From the NCBI RefSeq assembly GCF_900187225.1, contig NZ_LT906436.1, forward strand, positions 2,481,501 through 2,545,500: a DNA stretch of 64,000 nucleotides, written 5' to 3'. This stretch comes from Listeria monocytogenes (GTDB taxonomy: Bacteria; Bacillota; Bacilli; Lactobacillales; Listeriaceae). Made by a program: the position numbers and the translations under genes. Shown in pieces: positions 9,013-18,223 of the stretch (within the stretch, counting starts at the first letter, position 1; every line of letters starts with the position of its first letter). The notes beneath the pieces were generated by a model. The model worked only from the letters and a program-made list of their open reading frames with translations, was not told where the DNA came from and did no database searches.

Positions 9013-9094
9013 ACTATAACGTCTGAGATTTAAGGTGGTGTGTAGCTAATGTTAAGTAATTGTAAATAACCGCATTTTTTGTCGAAAATGTAAA
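9013..9094 (-). promoter_or_regulatory. PhoP-dependent promoter of pstS (Pho boxes)
   Basis: Read on the minus strand, TTTACA (9061-9066), TTAACA (9050-9055) and TACACA (9039-9044) recur every 11 bp. This is the spacing and sequence of the TT(A/T/C)ACA repeats bound by PhoP dimers in Bacillus. A further TTTACA is at 9089-9094. A TATAGT -10 (9013-9018) lies 20 bases beyond the last repeat with no -35 of its own, as expected for a PhoP-activated promoter. Confidence 0.75.
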
Positions 9095-9171
9095 CTTTTT
9101 TATGAATATCTTTCAAACAGAAGGCAAACTAGTAAATTATTACACCAATTTTGTTTCTTTCGTAAATAAAA

Positions 9172-9218
9172 TAAAAATATCCTGTCCGAAAGATTACATT
9201 CTTTCAAACAGGATATTT
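9172..9218 (-). terminator. Terminator after phoR
   Basis: Reading minus, an 11-bp stem built on ATATCCTGT and ACAGGATAT encloses a second inverted repeat (GAAAGA/TCTTTC) and is followed by a T-rich run. It begins just after the phoR stop codon and separates phoPR from the pst operon. Confidence 0.85.
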
Positions 9219-9219
9219 A

Positions 9220-10995
9220 TTAGGCTTTTTTTGGTAAAGTAACACGGAATGTCGAGCCAACTTCTTCTTGGCTTTCTACTTCGATTCGTCCGCCGCAATT
9301 TTCGACGAGATGTTTGACGATGGAAAGTCCGAGGCCGGTGCCGCCTGAGTGTCTGCTACGTGCTTTATCCACTCGGTAGAAACGTTCAAACACGCGGTCA
9401 ATATCTTTAGCCGGAATACCTATTCCGTTGTCTGTTACTTCTATTATAACTTCTGCCTCTTGTTCAATTAATTTCACTTCTACTTTTCCGTCCACTGGGG
9501 TGTAGTTGATTGCATTAGAAAGCAAGTTAATTAAAATCTGTTGCAATTTGTCCCGATCTGTTTCAATAGTAACGGATGGGATTGTTTTTTCCGGAATAAT
9601 AACTTGAATATTTTTTTCGGTCGCCATTTCAAAAATAGTACGAGCAGATTGTTCGATTACGTCGTCCACCTCTACCAATTCAACGTTTTCCGGGACCGGA
9701 TTTTGTTCAATTCTGGAAAGTGCAAGAATATCCATAATTAAACGGTGCAATCGGTCGCTTTCTTCTTTAATAATCGTTAGGAATTTTTTTAGTAGCATTT
9801 CGTCGTACATTGCGCCGTCGAGCAATGTTTCCGCGAAGCCTTTAAGAGCTGTCACGGGGGTTTTTAATTCGTGTGATACATTAGTGACAAATTCAGAACG
9901 GACATTTTCCAAATGGCGAATTTGAGTGATATCATGCAGTAATAAAATAATCCCAGTAATTTCCCCATTCTCCCCTAAAATTGGTGAAACACTTGCATCT
10001 AAAATCATTTCGCGTGGGAAATAAAGAATAATTTCTTTTTGTTGAATGGTTTTTGTTTCAAAAGTGGCTTCTATTAACTGGCTCAGTGCAAAACTTTTAA
10101 TTACTTCATAAAATGGTTTGCCGGTGATTTCTGTCTCTCCTAAAATTTGATACATGGTGCGGTTGGTCATGATGACTTGTTTATCGACATTAATCAGCAT
10201 TACGCCACTTACTAAGTTTTGGACAATAGCATTAAGTCGTTGTTCATTCTGCTTGATTTCAAACATTTGTGTTTCCAAACTTTCTGCCAATGTGTTTACA
10301 CTAATGGAAAGATCTTGAAGTTCTCCGCTTATTTTCCCATGAATACGACTGTCATATTTATGATTGGCCAAATCTGTAGAAACTTCGATAATTTCGCGAA
10401 CCGGTCTAGTGATTTTCCTAGCTATGAATACACTAATTGCCGCGATAATAACAAGCGCAATACCGAAAATAAGTGCTAAGTTACCCCAGAGTTTAGCGAC
10501 AGCCGCGTCAACAGATTCAAGTGAAATAGAAATTCTCAGTACACCATCTGTTTTGCTTTGATGTTTAACAGGAACTGCGACATAAAGCATACTATAACCA
10601 AGTGAATCACTTTCACGGATTGAAATACCAACGCTTTCCCCTTTTTTCAGAATATCTGTTACTTCGGGCCGATTCATATGGTTATCAAGTTTTTCCGGGT
10701 CTTTTTTTGTATCAGCTACCACGTCGCCTTTGCTATCAATCACCGTAATGCGTGCATCAATGTCCTCGCCGAGTGGATCAAGACTTTTTTGGATAGTTGC
10801 GGCATCTTTATCTAAATCTAAATTCTCCATATTAGTTGTTTGAAGCAGAATTTTTGCGTCATCTTCTAATTGATTTTCTTTCATATTTAAGTACGTTGAT
10901 TTCATTAGTTCCCCGGAAAAAATCCCAACAATAACCATCACAACGAAAAATAAGATAAAAAAGGATAACCCGATTTTCAGCCATAATTTCTTCAT
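9220..10995 (-). CDS. phoR: Phosphate-sensing histidine kinase PhoR
   Basis: 591-residue membrane kinase. A first membrane helix (about 7-28) and a second (about 168-190) flank an extracellular sensor loop. A HAMP region (about 192-245) and a PAS domain (about 250-350) follow. The HisKA motif FVTNVSHELKTPVTALKG carries the phosphorylated His near 373, and the ATPase domain has ILINLLSNAINYT (N box), DNGIGIP and GGTGLGLS. It phosphorylates PhoP. Its start overlaps the phoP stop by one base. Placement next to pst, together with PhoU, makes it the phosphate-starvation kinase rather than the similar WalK. Confidence 0.92.
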   Translation of the reverse strand: MKKLWLKIGLSFFILFFVVMVIVGIFSGELMKSTYLNMKENQLEDDAKILLQTTNMENLDLDKDAATIQKSLDPLGEDIDARITVIDSKGDVVADTKKDPEKLDNHMNRPEVTDILKKGESVGISIRESDSLGYSMLYVAVPVKHQSKTDGVLRISISLESVDAAVAKLWGNLALIFGIALVIIAAISVFIARKITRPVREIIEVSTDLANHKYDSRIHGKISGELQDLSISVNTLAESLETQMFEIKQNEQRLNAIVQNLVSGVMLINVDKQVIMTNRTMYQILGETEITGKPFYEVIKSFALSQLIEATFETKTIQQKEIILYFPREMILDASVSPILGENGEITGIILLLHDITQIRHLENVRSEFVTNVSHELKTPVTALKGFAETLLDGAMYDEMLLKKFLTIIKEESDRLHRLIMDILALSRIEQNPVPENVELVEVDDVIEQSARTIFEMATEKNIQVIIPEKTIPSVTIETDRDKLQQILINLLSNAINYTPVDGKVEVKLIEQEAEVIIEVTDNGIGIPAKDIDRVFERFYRVDKARSRHSGGTGLGLSIVKHLVENCGGRIEVESQEEVGSTFRVTLPKKA

Positions 10996-11705
10996 TATTT
11001 TACGTTCTCCATTTTATAACCGAAGCCACGAATTGTTTTGATATATTTAGGTTGTTTCGTATCTAGTTCGATTTTATCGCGCAAATGGCTAACATGAACG
11101 TCTACAATTCGGGTTTCGCCAACGTAATCATAGTTCCAGACAGTATCGAGCAATTGGTCTCTAGAGAAAACTTTGCCACGATGATTCGCCAGGAATAATA
11201 ACAACTCAAATTCTTTCGGTGTTAGGTCAAGTAAATCATCTTGTAAATACACTTCGTAACTATCTGGCAAAATTTTCAAATCACCAATTAATATAGCGGC
11301 TTCCACATCTTCGGTTAATTCTTCTATTATTTCTGCTTTTCCTTCTGTTCGACGCAGGATAGCTTTAATTCTCGCCACTACTTCTCTTGGACTAAAAGGC
11401 TTAGTCATATAATCATCTGCTCCAAGTTCAAGTCCAATAATTTTATCTAACTCTTCATCTTTTGCTGTTAACATTAAAATTGGTACATTTACTTTATCTT
11501 GACGAAGTTTTTTTGTTACTTCGATTCCGTCCATCTCAGGAAGCATTAAATCAAGCACAATTAAATCTGGCTTTTCGGACAAAGCGAGCTCATACCCAGT
11601 TCTACCATCTTCAGCTGTCACCACTTCAAATCCTGCTTTTTCAATATTAAATTGTAGCAAGGTAACAATAGAAGCTTCATCATCAACTACAAGAATTTTT
11701 ACCAA
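10995..11705 (-). CDS. phoP: Response regulator PhoP (OmpR family)
   Basis: About 236 residues. The receiver domain starts VKILVVDDEAS, with the phospho-acceptor Asp in LIVLDLMLPEMDG near 53 and the Lys in MLTAKDEE. The C-terminal winged helix ends GETRIVDVHVSHLRDKI...IKTIRGFGYKM. The TTG start at 11705 is preferred because a purine-rich ribosome site (AAGAAGGGATGGG) lies at good distance. The upstream in-frame ATG at 11717 is inside that site and would add four residues. It is the activator expected to bind the Pho boxes before pstS. Confidence 0.9.
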   Translation of the reverse strand: MVKILVVDDEASIVTLLQFNIEKAGFEVVTAEDGRTGYELALSEKPDLIVLDLMLPEMDGIEVTKKLRQDKVNVPILMLTAKDEELDKIIGLELGADDYMTKPFSPREVVARIKAILRRTEGKAEIIEELTEDVEAAILIGDLKILPDSYEVYLQDDLLDLTPKEFELLLFLANHRGKVFSRDQLLDTVWNYDYVGETRIVDVHVSHLRDKIELDTKQPKYIKTIRGFGYKMENVK

Positions 11706-11810
11706 CGTACTTCCCATCCCTTCTTTATGTAACCCTTTTATCTAAAATATAGCATGAATTAACCTTTTTCGGGTAGAAATGCATTTATATTAATCTTATC
11801 TTTACAAAAA

Positions 11811-11848
11811 CTTAAAACACCAATGCTGCTTTCAAACAACACTGGTGT
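11811..11848 (-). terminator. Terminator after minJ
   Basis: ACACCAGTGTTG pairs with CAGCATTGGTGT (two G-U pairs) across a short loop on the minus strand, followed by TTTTAAGTTTTTG. It lies just past the minJ stop codon. Confidence 0.85.
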
Positions 11849-11854
11849 CCTAAA

Positions 11855-13030
11855 TTATCTTGGTTCTATTAATAACAAACCAAGTTCAAATGATTCATTC
11901 TCATAAAGTGCTGTTTGTTCAAAGCGTGGTTCACCAGCGTTATCAATTACTTTCAGCTTGCAAAATGCTCGGTTTAAGTTTAGCGCTTCGTATAGTTCCT
12001 CGCGAGTACGCACTGGTTGACTGTTTACTTCTGTAATTTTTTCACCAGCTTTCAAGTTTAGTCGCGCAGACGGAGTGGCCGCACGAGCACCCAAAACTAC
12101 AAGCCCATCTGGCTGAGGACCAAATTTCTTCGGTGCTAATTGTTCGGAACGATAGTGGCGATAAGAAATCCAAAATCGGCCAATTACAGCGAACATGAAA
12201 GCGAACAATGTCAGTACTGGCATCACAATTCCTAATAAACCAGCTACAGCAATAATCGTTGCTAATGTTGTTACTTCAATAGCAATTTTACGGCTTGCTT
12301 CTTCCGGAAGTTGTGTCTGTACTTGTTGTTGAAAGCCGATGAATAACGGTAAAATGATTAATGAATACGACTGCGAACCAATAGCAAAGACTGGCCACCA
12401 CTCAAAAATTTTCGTAAACACATCTCCTGGTACAAACATAACAATCGGTACAAACCATAATTTTCTTAATTGAAAGGAACCGATTAATTTACCGCGCTTA
12501 CTTTTCCGAAGAGATGGAGAGGGATTTTTTGCGCTTGTATACTGGATTAAGAAAGCTTCTACAAATAACAATACTGCGAGCAGAAATGTCATGGAAATCA
12601 TAAAGTTATCAATAAAAACCGAGTCATATGTGAATACCTCATTCGTAAACGGCGCTAAACTCACATCAAAATAATAGCAGAAATAAAAAATCAAACTCGT
12701 AATCCCGATAGTAAATGCCGTTGAACTCAAACGGAACATTCCTACAATTAGCAAGAAACAAGCTACCACATTGAAAATAGCAACCCACTCTATCATCACA
12801 CCAAATCCAATGAGAGAAGTAATGACAGAAATAGCTAATCCAAATAACAAACTCACACCAAAGAAATTTTTCAATTCTAACCAAGGTGAATAAATACTGA
12901 TACTAAATGATTTTCGTTCCCACTTCACACGGTTAAAACCAGCCAATATCGCTAAAAGAATTCCTACATACAATGCTGGTTGTAGAAGTAGTCTCCCTAT
13001 TCCATTTAGTATTTCAACAAAAACATCCAT
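11855..13030 (-). CDS. minJ: MinJ-like membrane protein with C-terminal PDZ domain
   Basis: 391 residues with about seven to eight membrane helices over residues 10-275 and a cytoplasmic PDZ domain at about 300-390 (LKAGEKITEVNSQPVRTREELYEAL is the ligand-groove region, residues about 327-351). Length and architecture match B. subtilis MinJ (397 residues), which links DivIVA to MinCD and controls septum placement. The link to ftsEX nearby is the same as in B. subtilis, where ftsE, ftsX, ctpB and minJ are neighbours. Function is inferred from architecture and synteny, as overall identity in this family is modest. Confidence 0.75.
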   Translation of the reverse strand: MDVFVEILNGIGRLLLQPALYVGILLAILAGFNRVKWERKSFSISIYSPWLELKNFFGVSLLFGLAISVITSLIGFGVMIEWVAIFNVVACFLLIVGMFRLSSTAFTIGITSLIFYFCYYFDVSLAPFTNEVFTYDSVFIDNFMISMTFLLAVLLFVEAFLIQYTSAKNPSPSLRKSKRGKLIGSFQLRKLWFVPIVMFVPGDVFTKIFEWWPVFAIGSQSYSLIILPLFIGFQQQVQTQLPEEASRKIAIEVTTLATIIAVAGLLGIVMPVLTLFAFMFAVIGRFWISYRHYRSEQLAPKKFGPQPDGLVVLGARAATPSARLNLKAGEKITEVNSQPVRTREELYEALNLNRAFCKLKVIDNAGEPRFEQTALYENESFELGLLLIEPR

Positions 13031-13057
13031 TTTCTACACCAGCTTTCCCTAATACTT

Positions 13058-14505
13058 CTATAATATAGGCGATAAAAGTCGGCTTACCGCTTCTTTAAAT
13101 TTAATCCATAAAGATCGTTTTGCATATAATTCAGGTGTTAGTTGATACGATTTTAAAATATCTTCCAAAAAGGCATCTTCTAGTTTTTGCACCATTTGTT
13201 TTTCATAAATAAAAGCATTTACTTCAAAATTAAGTCGGAAACTACGGAAATCCATATTTGCGGTTCCAACTGAAGCAATTTCACCATCTACAACGAGGGT
13301 TTTTGCGTGAATAAAGCCATTATCGTAAATAAAGATTTTCGCACCTGTTTCCATTAACTCACCGGCATAATTAGTTGTTGCGCGGTAAACAAAAGCATGG
13401 TCTGGCTTATTAGGAATCATAACACGGACATCTACCCCAGAAAGTGCTGCGATTTTGATTGCTTCAAGTAAACTTGCATCTGGAATAAAATAAGGTGATT
13501 GTAAATAAATTGTTTTTTTGGCGGCATTGATCATTTTGATGTAACCATTTTTGATTTGTTGCCATTCGGAATCAGGGCCACTCGAAACAATTTGCATACT
13601 TGTATGACCTTTCCCATGAAAAGTCGGGAAGTATCGCGCTTTGTAATCAATTTTATGTGTGGACGATGCAGAATTCCAATCCATAATAAAACGAGTTTGC
13701 ATCGCATAAACAGCTTTTCCATGTACACGCAAATGTGTATCACGCCAGTAACCAAATTTCTTCGATGCCCCAAGATATTCATCACCAATATTAAAACCAC
13801 CAATATAACCTACGTCTCCATCAATTATAGCTAATTTTCTATGATTTCGGTAGTTGAGACGGAAATTAATCAATGGTAATTTAGATGGAAAAAATGGTCT
13901 GACTAAACCGCCATTTTTTTGGAAGGTGCGGAAAAATGATTTTTTCGTTGTCCTTGATCCCATTGCATCATAAATAATTTTCACATTTAAACCTTCTGCT
14001 GCTTTTCTTTCGAGCACGCGCATTAAGCGATTGCCTAGTTCATCGGAATGAAAAATATAATAGATGAGATGTATATGATCTTTCGCTTTTTCAATATCAG
14101 CAATTAGCGCATCGAATTTCTCATGTCCGTCCACAAAAAGTTCCACTTCATTATCTTGCGTTAAAATAGCACCATCGTTCACGAGCAATAAATAAATTAA
14201 ATCACGATGTTTTTTACATTCGGATCGCTAAATGGAAATTCTTTTTGCCGTATCATTTCTATTTGATTGGCAGTAGATTCCTGTATCCCAATTTTTTCTT
14301 GTCCCTTCCAATCAAAAATCTTTTTGCCTGATAGTTTTCTCCCAAAAATCAAATAGATAATGAAACCAAATATCGGAACAAAAGTTAAGACTAGCAACCA
14401 AGCCCAAGTGGCGGATGTATCGCGTCTTTCTAAGAAGACCGTCACTGCCGCAAAGAATACATTTAAAATTAGCAAAATCACTAATAGATAAGCCAACAGT
14501 CCCAT
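13058..14505 (-). pseudogene. cls: Cardiolipin synthase, interrupted by a one-base frameshift
   Basis: The first frame (start ATG at 14505) encodes two membrane helices and the PLDc_N segment (residues to about 99, SDPNVKN), then hits TAA at 14197-14199. The second frame continues with two PLD motifs, [16 protein letters not shown] and [15 protein letters not shown] (HxKxxxxD), which catalyse condensation of two phosphatidylglycerols. The frames meet at a run of six A's (14210-14215, minus strand) where Bacillus homologues imply seven. Joining them by a -1 shift gives exactly 482 residues, the usual Cls length. It may be a true mutation, a sequencing error, or a decoded frameshift at the in-phase A-AAA-AAC. 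Listeria has another cls elsewhere, so loss could be tolerated. Confidence 0.85.
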
Positions 14506-14591
14506 TGTGTTCCCCCTTTTCTTACACAAACTGATAGTAGTATCATATCATAAAATCCGCATTTAGCCTATTCCAGTTCGTTTCTATGCAA

Positions 14592-14623
14592 GAAAAAACC
14601 ATTGATTTATCATCAATGGTTTC
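14592..14623 (-). terminator. Terminator after the M23 hydrolase gene
   Basis: AACCATTGAT pairs with ATCAATGGTT across a short loop on the minus strand and is followed by six T's, five bases beyond the stop codon. It also separates this transcript from cls. Confidence 0.88.
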
Positions 14624-14627
14624 TGAA

Positions 14628-15938
14628 TTAAATATATGGTGCTGGATCGACTGGAATACCGTTTTTATGTATTTCAAAATGTAGATGTTGTCCTGTCGAT
14701 TGACCTGTTGATCCCATAATACCAATTGGTTGGCCTTGGGAAACTTGTTGACCGGTAACTACTTTCAAACTGCCTGCACGCATATGTCCATATAGTGTCT
14801 GGAACCCGTTGCCATGGTCAATTTTTACTACATAGCCATAACCCCCAAATCCACTACCTGATGCACCAAACCCAGAAAATACAACTGTTCCGGATGCTGC
14901 AGCTGAAACAGTAACTGTACCACCACCAGCAATATCTTGACCTTTATGGGATTCGTATTTGCCAGTCACGGGATTTGTTCGTTCACTAAATCCAGAAGTT
15001 AAAATACCAGAAGCTGGTTTAATAAATTGGCCTCCACCGGAACTTACTGTTTCTGTAGCTTCATTTGATGACGAACTTGGTTGTTTGACAACAGCGGCAC
15101 TCTTAGCGCTTGATGCTGCCGCAGCTTCTTGCATTCGTTTTTCTTCGGCAGCTTTAATTGCAGCTTCTTGTTTTGCTTTTTCACCAGCAATATTAGAAGC
15201 AAGTCGTTTTTCTTCATCAGTAAGCGCACCTTGTTCACTAGCTAAAAGAGTTTGTTCGCTCTTAGTTAAGTCTTTTTTGTTTGCTAAAGCCATAACTAAA
15301 TCATTTTTTTCTTGTTTTTGACTTTCCATATTGTTTTTCGAAACTTCTAATTCCACTGCAAGTACTTTTAGATTCTCTAGTTTTTTCTCAGAAGTAGATT
15401 CTGCTACTTTTAGCTTATCTTGATCATCTTTTTGGTCTTGCATAATATTTTGGTCCGCTTTTACAATTGCTGATACAACTGTCACGCGGTCAACAAGTTC
15501 TTTAAAATCATCTGCTTCAAAAATCATATCTAAATAAGAAGTGGCTGTTCCAGTTGTTTGGATAGCACGCGCTCGATTATCAAGTACTTTTTGACGATCT
15601 CGAATGTCATTGCGCAGTTTTTCCATTTCTTTTTGCAATTTCTTTAGTTTCTCGTTTTCAGAGCTCACTTTATCTTCCTGCTCTTTTAATTTCTTGTTAG
15701 TATCATCAAGACTTTTCATAAGCGATTCTAATTCTTTAGCAGCGTCTTTTTCAGCACTTTCTAAATGATTTAATTCTGAGTTTTTCGAGTCTATATTCTT
15801 ATCTATTTCTGATTTTTTTTGTTCAATTTCATTTTGACGCTTTTGCATATCATTGATGGTATCCGCGTGTGCACCAGTCAGCGGCGCAGAAATAATCAAA
15901 AGGCTAAGTGCCGTTGCTACCCCATATTTTTTTAACAT
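14628..15938 (-). CDS. Secreted coiled-coil M23 peptidoglycan endopeptidase
   Basis: 436 residues. A signal peptide (about 1-25, cleavage after AHA) is followed by a long coiled coil (about 27-265, Lys/Glu/Gln rich) and an Ala/Ser linker. The C-terminal LytM/M23 domain (about 305-436) carries the zinc ligands of HKGQD and HLHFE plus YGHM, so it looks catalytically complete. The coiled-coil half resembles that of the neighbouring P45 protein (RARAIQTTGTATSYLD against [16 protein letters not shown]). Architecture is EnvC-like, pointing to peptidoglycan cleavage under FtsEX control. The ATG follows AAAAGGAG. Confidence 0.88.
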   Translation of the reverse strand: MLKKYGVATALSLLIISAPLTGAHADTINDMQKRQNEIEQKKSEIDKNIDSKNSELNHLESAEKDAAKELESLMKSLDDTNKKLKEQEDKVSSENEKLKKLQKEMEKLRNDIRDRQKVLDNRARAIQTTGTATSYLDMIFEADDFKELVDRVTVVSAIVKADQNIMQDQKDDQDKLKVAESTSEKKLENLKVLAVELEVSKNNMESQKQEKNDLVMALANKKDLTKSEQTLLASEQGALTDEEKRLASNIAGEKAKQEAAIKAAEEKRMQEAAAASSAKSAAVVKQPSSSSNEATETVSSGGGQFIKPASGILTSGFSERTNPVTGKYESHKGQDIAGGGTVTVSAAASGTVVFSGFGASGSGFGGYGYVVKIDHGNGFQTLYGHMRAGSLKVVTGQQVSQGQPIGIMGSTGQSTGQHLHFEIHKNGIPVDPAPYI

Positions 15939-16000
15939 TTTAAGCTCCTTTTCTATTCTCTATTTGACTAGGAACTTCATAATTCCCTTTACCATACCAT

Positions 16001-16042
16001 ATAAAAAAGCACCTTTGTTTAAAACGACAAAGGTGCTTTTTA
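16001..16042 (-). terminator. Terminator after spl
   Basis: AAAAAGCACCTTTGT pairs with ACAAAGGTGCTTTTT around a short loop on the minus strand and ends in six T's, 15 bases past the spl stop. Confidence 0.9.
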
Positions 16043-16057
16043 ACTTTTCAATAATAA

Positions 16058-17263
16058 TTAGAAGTTAGCTACGCGGCCATATCCTACAAGATATTTAGCC
16101 CAGTAACCGCTAGTGATGTTGTCATATTTAACGCCATTGTTTTGAGCATTGATCATTTGACCGCCACCCACATAAATTCCTACGTGAGCAATTCCGCTGC
16201 CATAGTTAAAGAATACTAAGTCACCTGGTTTTGCTTGGCTAGCGCTGATTTTAGATGCTGCTGCATATTGTCCACCAGATGTTCTTGGAAGAGAAACACC
16301 CGCTGCACGGAATGCATAAGAAGTAAATCCAGAACAGTCAAATGCGCTTGGTCCAGTTGCTCCAAGGCTATAAGGTTTTCCTAGTTGTGCGTTAGCTGCA
16401 GAAATCATTGCTGAGTATCCGCCACTAGATGGTGTTGCTGCGCTTGGTGCTGAATTGTTGTCATTTGACGCAACATTTTTTGTTGTATTAGATTTTTTGC
16501 TTGGTGTAGAAGTATCCGAACTACTTGATTCTTGTCCAACGTTTGAAGATGTTGCTTCACGTAATGCTGTCGCACGTGCTGTAGCTTCTTTAGCTGCTTT
16601 ATCACGTTCACTTACAAGACCAGCTTTTGCATTTTCAGCACTTGCTTGATCAGAAGCTAGTTGAGCAACGATTGCTTCTTTTTCAGCTTTTTGTGCTTCG
16701 ATTTTATTTTGTTGTGCTTCATATTCATGAATTGCTGTTGCTTGATCTTCTTGTTTTTTCTTAACAGCAGTTTGTTTTGTTTTTAAAGCTTTTTCATCAT
16801 TTTGTTGATCTTCTAAAATAGATTTATCAGAATCAACTAATTGGTTAACTGCAGAAACACGTCCAACTAAGTCAGAAAGATTTTCTGCATCTAAGATAAC
16901 TTCAAGATAAGCATTAGAATTAGAAGTTTTTTGCATCGCACGAGCACGTTCTTTTAAAACAGTTTCGCGTTCTTTAATACGTTCATTGATACTTTTAATA
17001 TCTTCATTAAGTTTTTTTAGTTCTTTGCCTGTTTTATCAAATTCTCCTTGTAGAGATTTAGCTTTTTCTTGAGCTTTCTCAAGGTCTGCTACTAAACCAG
17101 AAAGATCTGATTGTAAATCTGTTTTTTTAGACTTGATGTCGTTAATTTTTTTATCTTGGTTTTGAATGTCTGTATTCACGTCCGCGAAAACATTAGTCGT
17201 AAAAGCTGGCGTCAAACTGATAACTGCTGCGAGTGAGATCGCAATAAACGTATTCTTTTTCAA
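16058..17263 (-). CDS. spl: P45 secreted peptidoglycan hydrolase (NlpC/P60 family)
   Basis: 401 residues. A signal peptide (about 1-27, ends NVFA) precedes a coiled coil (about 28-220), a Ser/Thr/Asn linker (230-280) and an NlpC/P60 domain (about 285-401). Catalytic residues are visible: the Cys of FDCSGF, the His of HVGIYVG and a following polar residue in NAQNNG. The domain order equals B. subtilis CwlO and pneumococcal PcsB, which FtsEX activates. The start is TTG (17261-17263) behind an excellent AGGAGG site. ftsX ends 75 bases upstream with a hairpin between. It matches the Listeria P45/Spl described as a surface peptidoglycan-lytic protein. Confidence 0.92.
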   Translation of the reverse strand: MKKNTFIAISLAAVISLTPAFTTNVFADVNTDIQNQDKKINDIKSKKTDLQSDLSGLVADLEKAQEKAKSLQGEFDKTGKELKKLNEDIKSINERIKERETVLKERARAMQKTSNSNAYLEVILDAENLSDLVGRVSAVNQLVDSDKSILEDQQNDEKALKTKQTAVKKKQEDQATAIHEYEAQQNKIEAQKAEKEAIVAQLASDQASAENAKAGLVSERDKAAKEATARATALREATSSNVGQESSSSDTSTPSKKSNTTKNVASNDNNSAPSAATPSSGGYSAMISAANAQLGKPYSLGATGPSAFDCSGFTSYAFRAAGVSLPRTSGGQYAAASKISASQAKPGDLVFFNYGSGIAHVGIYVGGGQMINAQNNGVKYDNITSGYWAKYLVGYGRVANF

Positions 17264-17277
17264 AAAGTTTACCTCCT

Positions 17278-17297
17278 AAAAAGCTCCCTAGCTTTTT
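17278..17297. terminator. Short hairpin between ftsX and spl
   Basis: AAAAAGCT and AGCTTTTT form an 8-bp stem with a four-base loop, directly followed on the minus strand by the spl ribosome site AGGAGG. It could attenuate ftsEX read-through or shape spl translation. The T-run is inside the stem, so termination is probably partial. Confidence 0.5.
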
Positions 17298-17338
17298 CTT
17301 TTAAATTATTTTTATTTCGATTCAAGTAATTTTCTGAG

Positions 17339-18223
17339 TTAGACTTTCAAGAATCTGCGGATAGATATTACGCTTCCCCAAATCCCGATTAGTACGCCGA
17401 TTGCAATAATCAAGCCACTAATTTGATAAGCGAATGGTGTTGGAGGAAGAAGTGATAGCGAGCTTGTCACTAACTTCGGATTCACCAAGTTGTAAATATT
17501 AACATAGCCTATAAATGTTAACACCACTGGTAAAATCGAGCCAATTAATCCTAGCCAAGCACCTTCTAAAACGAAAGGCCAGCGTATGAACCAGTTGGTC
17601 GCTCCTACTAATTTCATTATTTCTATTTCTCTTCGACGGGAGAAAATTGCAATCTTGATTGTGTTTGATATTAAGAACATCGCTGTTAGTAATAACCCAA
17701 TGCTTAGTATAATACCAGCATATCGTCCCCATTTCAAGGTATCAAACAATTTATCGACTGTTTTCTCACCATATTCTACATTATCTACGTACTGTAATTT
17801 TTCTACTTTTTTAGCAATAGTCTTCGTTTGTGTGGGCTCTTTAGCCTCTACAACAAACACATCGTATAGTGGATTATCTTGTTTAAACAATTCGAAGTTT
17901 TTGCCGTACGCACCAACTAATTTCTTCAATTCGTCATCCTTAGAAGAAAAGCTGACACTATCAACTCCATCAATCTTCTCAATGTTTTTCTCAAGTTCTT
18001 GCTGCTGTTTCTTGTCTGCGCTTAGAGAAATATGTACGTTAATTTGTACATTGTTTTCTACATCTGTTGCAAGCTTGTTCATGTTGATCAATATTGCAAA
18101 AAACACGCTGACTAAGATAAGTGTTACTGTTACTGCACTCGCTGCTGCAAAGGTCATCCAACCATTCCGGTAAAGGCTCTTAAAACTTTCTCTTATATGT
18201 CTTCCTACAGTCCTAAATTTCAT
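17339..18223 (-). CDS. ftsX: Cell division ABC transporter permease FtsX
   Basis: About 294 residues with the FtsX layout: a basic N-terminus (GRHIRESFKSLYRNGWMT), a first helix (about 25-45), a large extracellular loop (about 45-160) that contacts peptidoglycan hydrolases, and three more helices. The ATG at 18223 lies nine bases after AAGGAG and overlaps the end of ftsE by 11 bases; an ATG six bases earlier is possible. FtsEX does not transport but transmits ATP hydrolysis to extracellular hydrolases; the two coiled-coil hydrolases downstream are its likely clients. Confidence 0.93.
   Translation of the reverse strand: MKFRTVGRHIRESFKSLYRNGWMTFAAASAVTVTLILVSVFFAILINMNKLATDVENNVQINVHISLSADKKQQQELEKNIEKIDGVDSVSFSSKDDELKKLVGAYGKNFELFKQDNPLYDVFVVEAKEPTQTKTIAKKVEKLQYVDNVEYGEKTVDKLFDTLKWGRYAGIILSIGLLLTAMFLISNTIKIAIFSRRREIEIMKLVGATNWFIRWPFVLEGAWLGLIGSILPVVLTFIGYVNIYNLVNPKLVTSSLSLLPPTPFAYQISGLIIAIGVLIGIWGSVISIRRFLKV

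Noticed and set aside
14197-14505. A separate small membrane protein gene upstream of cls
   Set aside because: Its sequence is the N-terminal membrane part of cardiolipin synthase, and the downstream frame lacks that part, so the two are one broken gene.
15853-16068. Plus-strand frame of 71 codons between spl and the M23 gene
   Set aside because: It spans a terminator and the antisense of a signal peptide and has no ribosome site.
17586-18173. A 195-codon open frame on the plus strand opposite ftsX
   Set aside because: It mirrors the strongly conserved FtsX frame, has no family signature, and lies wholly antisense to a certain gene.
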